Part shown: in pieces, positions 57,336-64,000 of the stretch
How the letters are laid out: each line of letters starts with the position of its first letter
Position numbering within the stretch: the first letter of the stretch is position 1
Translations under genes and position numbers: made by a program
The notes under the pieces: generated by a model
What the model saw: the letters and a program-made list of their open reading frames with translations, nothing else
Database searches by the model: none
Told to the model about the DNA's origin: nothing
NCBI GenBank assembly: GCA_023101725.1
Contig: JALJCO010012682.1
Span: 1,054,001-1,118,000, forward strand
DNA length: 64,000 nt
Source of the DNA: Atherinomorus stipes
Taxonomy: Eukaryota > Chordata > Actinopteri > Atheriniformes > Atherinidae
Direction of reading: 5' to 3'

Positions 57336-60300
57336 CATAACAACTGGGTCAAGGTGTACTCCTTCTTGTGTCTCTTCTTGTACATATAGAGGCTGGTGGG
57401 GGAGGAGGAGGGGTAGGCAGCTGGATTGGTCACTCAGTCACCAACATTGTCCTCCTGATCAACCTCCTTTAAAGTGAGGTCTCTATTGGATTAAAGATGG
57501 CCTGAGGGGAAAGTGGGCAAAGGTAACCTGAACAGAGGGGAAAGGGGGGTCAGCCAACTGTTTCAAGTGAAAGTGGAATTTCGGGCATCTGTGTTTGTTT
57601 GTAATTGGGTATGTTTGGGCCTTAGTCTAACATCCTGGAGAGCCTAAGGGGTAGGGCAGAGGTTAGTCATCGTAGCCCCAGAGTGCACCCTGCTCATGCC
57701 TACAAACTGCCTGTTTTGGTTGTAGTGTTAAGCATCTTTAGACCTTTACCATCAGACTTGAGTATAAATTGATTTCTCTGGCTGTCTCCTCCTGTAACCT
57801 GTTGAGCAAGTATTCAAAGTCTATTAGACGTGAAGATGTCAGCACAACATGGCTTAGGGAGATAAAAGGACCAAGCAGGTTGCTGATGACAGCTTCTCTC
57901 CTCGCCTCCTTACAGAAAGTTCACTTGATGGAGCTGGCTCTCCATTTTGCTTGGACATGCCAGGTTCTTCTGAGCAACTTGCAAGTAAAATATTGGCATC
58001 ATGCTGCCTGTGCAATATACTAAATCCCATAACTGTGATTTGAAATCAGATACATAAGATTTTCAGCCAATATTAAAATCTCAAGCAGTGTTTTGAAGTA
58101 GAACACTGAAAGCAGATCTCCAGATTTATTGAAGTTTCTGTGTGCAGCAGACTGACACGGGATAGCATAGCACTCCAGGAAGTGCCTCCTATGGTCCACC
58201 TCTGAAACTCCTTGGGTGAAAGGTTACTGCTGTGACAGTGCCGGCTCATCTGAGGGTCTCTCTTTACCCCAAAAGCAAAACACCCGAGGGCAAAATGGTG
58301 GGCTTGTCTGGCCACCCCGAGCTGACTCCCCAGGATCCTGGCAGGGAGGCAGAGAGCCCAGGATCAGGGCTCCCCCCTCTGCACAAATACAGACAGGGTC
58401 GTGGGTCATCTGGGGAGCTCACACAAGGCTTTCATCCTATAGAAGCTCATTTCAGGGGAATGTGGCTCTTTCTCCATCGAGATAGGAGTCCTCCTTGAGC
58501 CCTGTGTGGCGGCGCTGAACCCAGGATTGACAGACTTGTTCTCTCAGACCCGTTTGTTTTGTTTTGACCCTGCATCTCTATGCACACTGCTTTTCCTGGG
58601 CCAGACACTGCTGTGGGAAGATCAGGCTGGGTCAGCACACACATGGTATTGTGTTACAATCCAAACACTTACTAAAACTGTATCAAACAGGCAAATAGAG
58701 GAAGACCAGGATGGAAAAAAAAGCAATGTTGAGGTATTTTTAGCTTTTGGCTTGGATGTTCTCTGAAAGACTGGATTTGATATATGTAGAAATAATATGA
58801 CAAAATTATAAAATGAAGATATTTCTTGAACAGAGAAGACTAACAAATAAACCAAGTGAGTTGCAGCTTCGGGTAAAGTTTAATTCCCTGTGTATTTATT
58901 TTTTCCCTGTCTCTATAAACCCATGTCATACATAATTACGCAATTACATTGTGTAGATAGGCTACATTGCATGTCATGTTACATCTAATTAAATAAACTC
59001 ACCACTTTCCCTGCATAAATACTGTACTGACACATAGTCGGACTAGATTCTTTTTTTATTTTTTACTTAATTATCATGATCTGAAAGAAAGGAAGTATAT
59101 TGAGCATTCAAGTTAAAAAACACAAAAAAGTCAGCATGATAAAGAGTGCTTGAGCTACAGGAAACAATTAACACAAGCACATGGAAATGTAATAAGTACT
59201 ATTTTCAGATTCAAAACATTTGACTTGCATTAGGATGGTTCTGAATTTGAGTCTCTGTAAGAAAGGTGCTCAGGAGGTGCATGCTGCAGTTATTAACCAC
59301 TGCTAAATGTGTCTAGAAATAGTTTGCAATTATATGGCAACAAGAGGGCAACAACAGAAGAGAGTTATTTCAGCAGCTACGTTGTAAACTGAAGTAAAAC
59401 ATGCTTTTGTAGTTGCTTTATTTAACTATCTGGAGGCAAAGCATAGATTGTTTTGCTACTATCTATGGATTTGTCCTCGTCCATGGATGTGAGAGCTTAT
59501 ATTAAAACTGCAACATAACAATGTTTACAAAATGCTTTTCATGCATCTTTCTGCAGTTAATTTGTATTGCATTATACAGTACACAACTGTAGACAATATC
59601 TTAATAACTTCCAATATTCAATTGTAGTGACTCATTAGATGCAAACTAATTCTGAAGATGCCCTCTTGTCATAAATGTTGCTCAGTATTAAGAAATTTAA
59701 CATAAAAAGAGAAAAGTTTGATTCTTTCTTCTCTAGGGAATTACCCCTGTTCTGTGTTTGTATGTGGGAGAGAGAGTCAATTTAATGCTGTCATTTGCAA
59801 CACGTGTTCACAACTGTTCACCCTCATCCTCTGAAGTCTTCCATCTGTCTTGCATTTGAGCAATCAGTGAAGTGCTTCAATTTTGCATTATTAGAGTGAG
59901 ACACCTCCTTGAATATATTAACCCAGTAGGGCGAGAAATAAAATCCACATCCAAGCTTTCAAGTGTAAAGTATAAGTTGCATGGCTCATCCAGTCCTCTT
60001 TTAATGTTAGCAATCATTTGTTCTTCTATTGTATGAATTTTGATAGTTTTGTTCCTCAGGATCTGCATCATTGCATTAAACTGAATGTAAAATAAGTGTC
60101 CAGTTTCATTTTGGTAGGTTCATTTCATTATTGGAAGAACTATGAGGTAGATGCAGTCATGTGAAGAAGAAAGTCTGAATCATCGCTCCTCCACCTCTGT
60201 GCTTGACTGTTGGTATCTCAGCATTACGTCTAATGATGTACTGCACAGTCTAAAGCCCAGCATGCACTGTGGGATTTTTAGCCATTTTTGAGCCAATTTT

Positions 60301-60740
60301 CCAGTCGTGCGACCATTTTGGGGATCGGGCTGACTCTTGGCCAAATTGTATGTTGTGGGTTAATGGGGTCACGAGAGGCGATTGGCACCTCGTTATGAGC
60401 TCTCGATCAGAAATCGTGGGTCGCAAGAAAATCAAACCTGTTTAATATTTTGGTTGTCACTCGTGAGTTAATCGCATGTTGAAGCAGTGCCAGGACCAGA
60501 CTGAGAACTCTTTCCTCTGAGATTTTCATATTTCGCATGTGCCAAACAAAAATGGAAGTAAACCAGAGACAGCATGACGACCTGTCCTGTCAGTTGGATG
60601 GAGTTCTCGTTGTAGAACCAACATTTTCTTTTAGGTGAATTCTTCAGAAAGAAGAGCGCAAATCGCCAAGGGAGCGCATTCTTTTTTTTTTTTTTGGTGA
60701 TGGCATACTGTAGCTGCTGTTGTTGTTGATGTCTTCTTCC
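57336..60740. other. intergenic, a GC-richer stretch and no recognised gene
   Basis: 58,200-58,620 is GC-richer than its surroundings and open in several frames on both strands, but without a domain or splice context. The rest is AT-rich. Around 60240-60430 there is a probable old repeat (AGCCCAGCATGCACTGTGGG with later CGAGAGGCGATTGG). Confidence 0.4.
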
Positions 60741-60768
60741 TTTTCTTCTTCTTCTTCTTCTTCTTCTT
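60741..60768. repeat. (TTC)n microsatellite
   Basis: About nine TTC units with a small interruption upstream. Confidence 0.9.
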
Positions 60769-60833
60769 GTACACTACTACTATTACTACTACTAGCCTAC
60801 CTTTATTTATTGCATTAATTTATGGGCCTTTTC

Positions 60834-61325
60834 CACTGCCCGTTTTCGTAACCATTCCACACGGCACGGCATGCTTTATCTGTGTTTCCTCTGGGAAAAC
60901 CCATTACGAGCCATTACGATTTCCCGCACCCGTTTCAGAGCTAGCTTTAACCGTGCTCAACCTACACAAAACTTGACGTACCTGACGGTTTCCACTGATT
61001 GGCCAAAGGAAGCGTCGTCATACGCATCATACGTGTTTCGCCTCTTCTAAAAATATCTGGCTCTGTTTTCGGTGCCACAGAGAAAACAGCAACAGCAGTA
61101 ACACCTCGACATCGTCCAATGCCTCCATTGTTGTTTTTACTTTACTGCCCTCCGCTTGGCACAACAGTGATGTCACAGCAGTCTCGACCGCGTCTACGCC
61201 GCCCACCTCCAGGTACTAGACTATTGCCTCTCCCGTGTGGAAGCAAAAACCGTCCTGGTCGTCTTTAGCGTGTGGTGCTGTACAGTGCTGTACCGTGCCG
61301 TGTGCAGCTGCAATGGAAAAGGCCC
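60834..61325. mobile_element. GGGCCTTTTCCA MITE with AT duplication
   Basis: GGGCCTTTTCCACTGC and (reversed) GGGCCTTTTCCATTGC bound 492 bp, with AT on both sides (60832-60833, 61326-61327). A 2-bp AT target recalls ISL2EU-type Harbinger relatives. GC-rich interior, non-coding. Confidence 0.75.
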
Positions 61326-61327
61326 AT

Positions 61328-61900
61328 TAGTTAGCAACTGGCTGCACCACAGTAAGGGAGCACTTTGTTTTTCACCCACTGCTTCTATATTTTGCCAAAG
61401 ATTTTGCTTGATAAAGATTGACAGAGTTTAATATTTCAAAAGTTCTTCATCTGAACTTGTAAGCAACAAACAATTCATGATGCTACCATGATTTATAAAA
61501 TGGTAGATTATTTTAAAAAGAGTTTTTTTTTTTTTTTTTTTTACTTGTGGTCCATGCATGCAAAATGTGGGTTAAAAGGTAAATGATCATTTGGCTATTG
61601 TCTGTTTCTTTAGCAGCTGTGTGTCATTTGACATGTAAGTTCTTTCGTGCTTAAAAAAGCTTATACTGTATAACTCAGAGCCGAAGGAGAGAATTTATAC
61701 CAAAGTGAGGTTTTTTTGTCATATGAGGGAGTTAAAAGTTGGTCGTTCAAAAGATGAAGATGATAGTATGACTTAAGAAAATCAAAAACCTATGGGAGGT
61801 ATTGAAGGTAGTCCAAGAATGGGAAACTAGAAGGTAAATAGTGGAGCATATCTGAACAGAAAATCATTTGGATGATTAAGAAAAACATTTTGTGCCTTCA
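61328..61900. other. intergenic, T run only
   Basis: T20 run at 61523-61542. Nothing else recognised. Confidence 0.5.
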
Positions 61901-61959
61901 CAGACAGACAGGAATGCTGTGCAGGATGCAGACGTGTATGTTTCTTGTCAGTGATCAAA

Positions 61960-62330
61960 GCAGGACTTCATAACAAAACCTCAGAGGATCCACCACAACT
62001 TGAACAGTGCACCGGGACACCCCAAAGACAAAAAGATTGCAGCGCTGTGAATTTAGTGTTACAAGAACATGCCGTTCTCAAACTTAGTCAAATACACAAA
62101 AAACTCAGGGATTAAAAAACTCAGGGATAACAATCCCAAACACACAGCCATATTAACTCAAAAGGTTTTGCGTGTGAAAATGCAAGATGTCCTCAACGGA
62201 GAGTCACCTGATCTTAATCTGCCTGAGCTGCAGCTGATCTGTTGAAGAGACCAAAGGCAGAGACCTCACAATAAGGAAGAGTTGTTTGCCGAGGGCCTGA
62301 ACACACAACCGTGGACATTATATGTTAAAA
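61960..62330 (+). pseudogene. decayed Tc1/mariner-like transposase remnant
   Basis: NNPKHTAILTQKVL (near 62130) and NGESPDLNLPEL (near 62190) correspond to the DNDPKHT and SPDLNPIE blocks around the catalytic DDE residues of Tc1 transposases. Frameshifts throughout. No TA-flanked ends found. Confidence 0.45.
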
Positions 62331-62339
62331 GAATTTTAT

Positions 62340-64000
62340 CCTACACACACTTCTTTGGAGGTAGACAATGAAGTTTATCTACAGTATGTCCAAATGTTAT
62401 TTCTTGTAATATCTGAATTACACATGTGAGTCAAAGCAATATTACACTGAGGACAAAGAATCTGGCTTAATCTGTTATTTCTTTAGATTTCATTAGAGCT
62501 CAGATTTGGAGTTGCTTTGATCTGTTATTGACAGGAATTACAGCTTTAATGTTAGCACAGAAACTTCTGTTTATTTACTAATCTAGATATTATTTCTGTC
62601 TGATTACCTTTGTCTACACCAGGAAATGGAGAAAATCACTCCAACCACAAGATGATATCTTGAAATGGGGATGTTTTCTCCCCAAATCTGCTAAGAATCA
62701 GTCCAATTATGATACACGACAAAGAAAAGCAAATATTCAAGTAACATTTAAGCAACTTAATATAATGAATGTTTGGCATTTTGGCTTAAGTCAAATTATA
62801 ATTCATAATTTCCTTGTGGAAGAGATAAAGTTGTTTTTTTTAACTTAATTAATTTTCATGTCAACATATTGTTACAGCTAAATAAATCATAGCTGAGGAA
62901 GATTATTTTAATCTAGATATTTTATCTGTTTATCAAGCAAAAATTTTACCAGTGAAATGATGCGTTCAAATGTTTTTCAGCTGCCCAAAATGATGGAAAA
63001 CTAAATAGAGGAAAATGATCATAGTGGAGCTGGTTGTACTTGGTGGGATATGGACTTGGTGACAACCGGGTAATCACTTAATGAGCTCTTCATTTGAGCT
63101 TTAAGTGATGAATGAGTAATGAATGGGGCTAAACTTTAACCTACAGTGTCCAACAATTAGACTAGTCCTCCATTAAACCACCAACCACATGCACAAATGC
63201 TTCTCAAATTGCATTATTGTTTTGATTAACAGAAGCCCAAACTGCCAAATGATAAAGGTAAGCTGTTAGAATGTTATCAATTGTTTTTATAAAGAAACAG
63301 CTTTCAAAAGAGTTTTAAAATTGTTTCCTTACGGTGATGGAACCTGGACTGTACGTGTATTTGAGAGTGTAGTGCTGCAGCATTGATGTATGGAGCTTTC
63401 CTCCACCATGTCTCCTCTCATGGGTTAACTATCCAGATATAGAGCTGAAAGATGAAGGCAGCACAGCATCCTCTCTGTCTGCTGCTACTTGGTCCTGTTT
63501 ATTGAATTATACATCAGTACAACCGCTGCCTCTTTTTTTCTCTCCCCTCATCTCTGCTTAATTTGATCAGAGAATCTGCTGATGCAGTGTGCACCCAACT
63601 CATGTGAAACCAATTTAAAACTACGCATAAAAATCTGTTGTCCTTTTTACTCTCAAACACACATATACAAAGGGCATGATGCGTCATTTGTCAGATATCA
63701 GAGACCCCTTTTTTGTAATAATGTGCCAGTGCAAATCTCAGTGGGGAACAGCAGCTGCAGGCCCGTCAGTGGATGAGAGTTCTTTCAGATTCAGCCAAAC
63801 TGCACACCAAGCACAGTGGCACCATTTGTGACTCATGTTTTTAAAATGTTTTGTGGTTTAGAAGAGGGTGCTTTTTATTCCACATGCAAATAAATATTGT
63901 AGCACATCACTAGGTCCCATCATCTTGACACCATGGCAACAGATCAACAGTTACAACCACAGATGTTAGTGCGGTGCAGTGCATCTCATAAACACTCAAA
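62340..64000. other. intergenic, nothing recognised
   Basis: AT-rich to the window end. No gene, RNA or bounded repeat seen. Confidence 0.5.

Noticed and set aside
58216..58498. Overlapping open frames on both strands in a GC-richer patch
   Set aside because: Openness in many frames follows from base composition; no family or splice evidence. Could be conserved non-coding DNA, which I cannot test.
60767..60976. Plus-strand frame containing YEPLRF
   Set aside because: Superficial likeness to C11orf91, a gene near LMO2 in mammals, but most of it overlaps the GGGCCTTTTCCA MITE and no other part matches.
1..64000. CRISPR arrays, operons, ribosome binding sites, tRNA or rRNA genes
   Set aside because: Searched for by eye and none seen; the window is vertebrate nuclear DNA.

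Overview
The window is vertebrate, almost certainly teleost fish, nuclear DNA. It is AT-rich, its genes are split by GT-AG introns, and it is dense in the small DNA transposons (hAT, piggyBac, TTAA-target, Harbinger-like, CACTG-ended) and decayed LINEs typical of fish genomes. No bacterial, plasmid or phage features are visible. Two protein genes are recognised with confidence, and both were assembled by hand from exon translations and splice sites.

Region 1 (about 1-19,450, minus strand) is caprin1, an RNA-binding stress-granule and translation-control protein. Seventeen coding exons (18,012 down to 404) join in phase to exactly 691 codons including the stop, giving a 690-residue protein. 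A probable untranslated first exon lies near 19,320 beside a GC-box promoter. The 3' UTR appears to run off the left edge. Its introns hold a piggyBac copy with intact TTAA duplications (7,502-9,078), two hAT-like MITEs with 8-bp duplications (4,233-4,633 and 14,399-14,602), a third with near-matching duplications (11,646-12,180), a 597-bp element with 9-bp duplications (13,729-14,325) and several older repeats.

Region 2 (19,450-25,200) is the intergenic gap between head-to-head caprin1 and lmo2. It holds a LINE fragment (minus strand) ending at a 26-G run, and a 31-C run.

Region 3 (about 25,200-28,000, plus strand) is lmo2, the two-LIM-domain haematopoietic and endothelial adaptor. It has three coding exons, 160 residues, all sixteen zinc ligands present, and a CCAAT/ETS/TATA-type promoter. 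The caprin1-lmo2 linkage also exists in mammals, where LMO2 regulatory elements lie towards CAPRIN1, so the pairing is probably held together by shared regulatory DNA.

Region 4 (28,000-64,000) has no recognised host gene and is mobile-element territory. It includes a SINE remnant, a transposase-like pseudogene (31,111-31,650), a near-perfect 27-bp hairpin (33,036-33,098), a TTAA-flanked element carrying a duplicated CRE-plus-first-exon unit (34,043-34,719), a Harbinger-like 5' fragment, a LINE with reverse-transcriptase motifs and a 150-bp pentanucleotide array (51,604-53,071), a nested hAT-like element (55,118-56,503) and further MITEs.

The best candidate for something undescribed is the 3.8-kb unit at 40,663-44,436. 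It is bounded by exact 13-bp inverted ends next to TA, begins with a roughly 440-bp imperfect palindrome, and carries on its minus strand one or two small multi-exon genes. One of these is an 86-residue ORF whose four coding exons all join in phase 0 and whose stop codon overlaps an AATAAA. I do not recognise these proteins. All calls come from reading the sequence; no database search was run.
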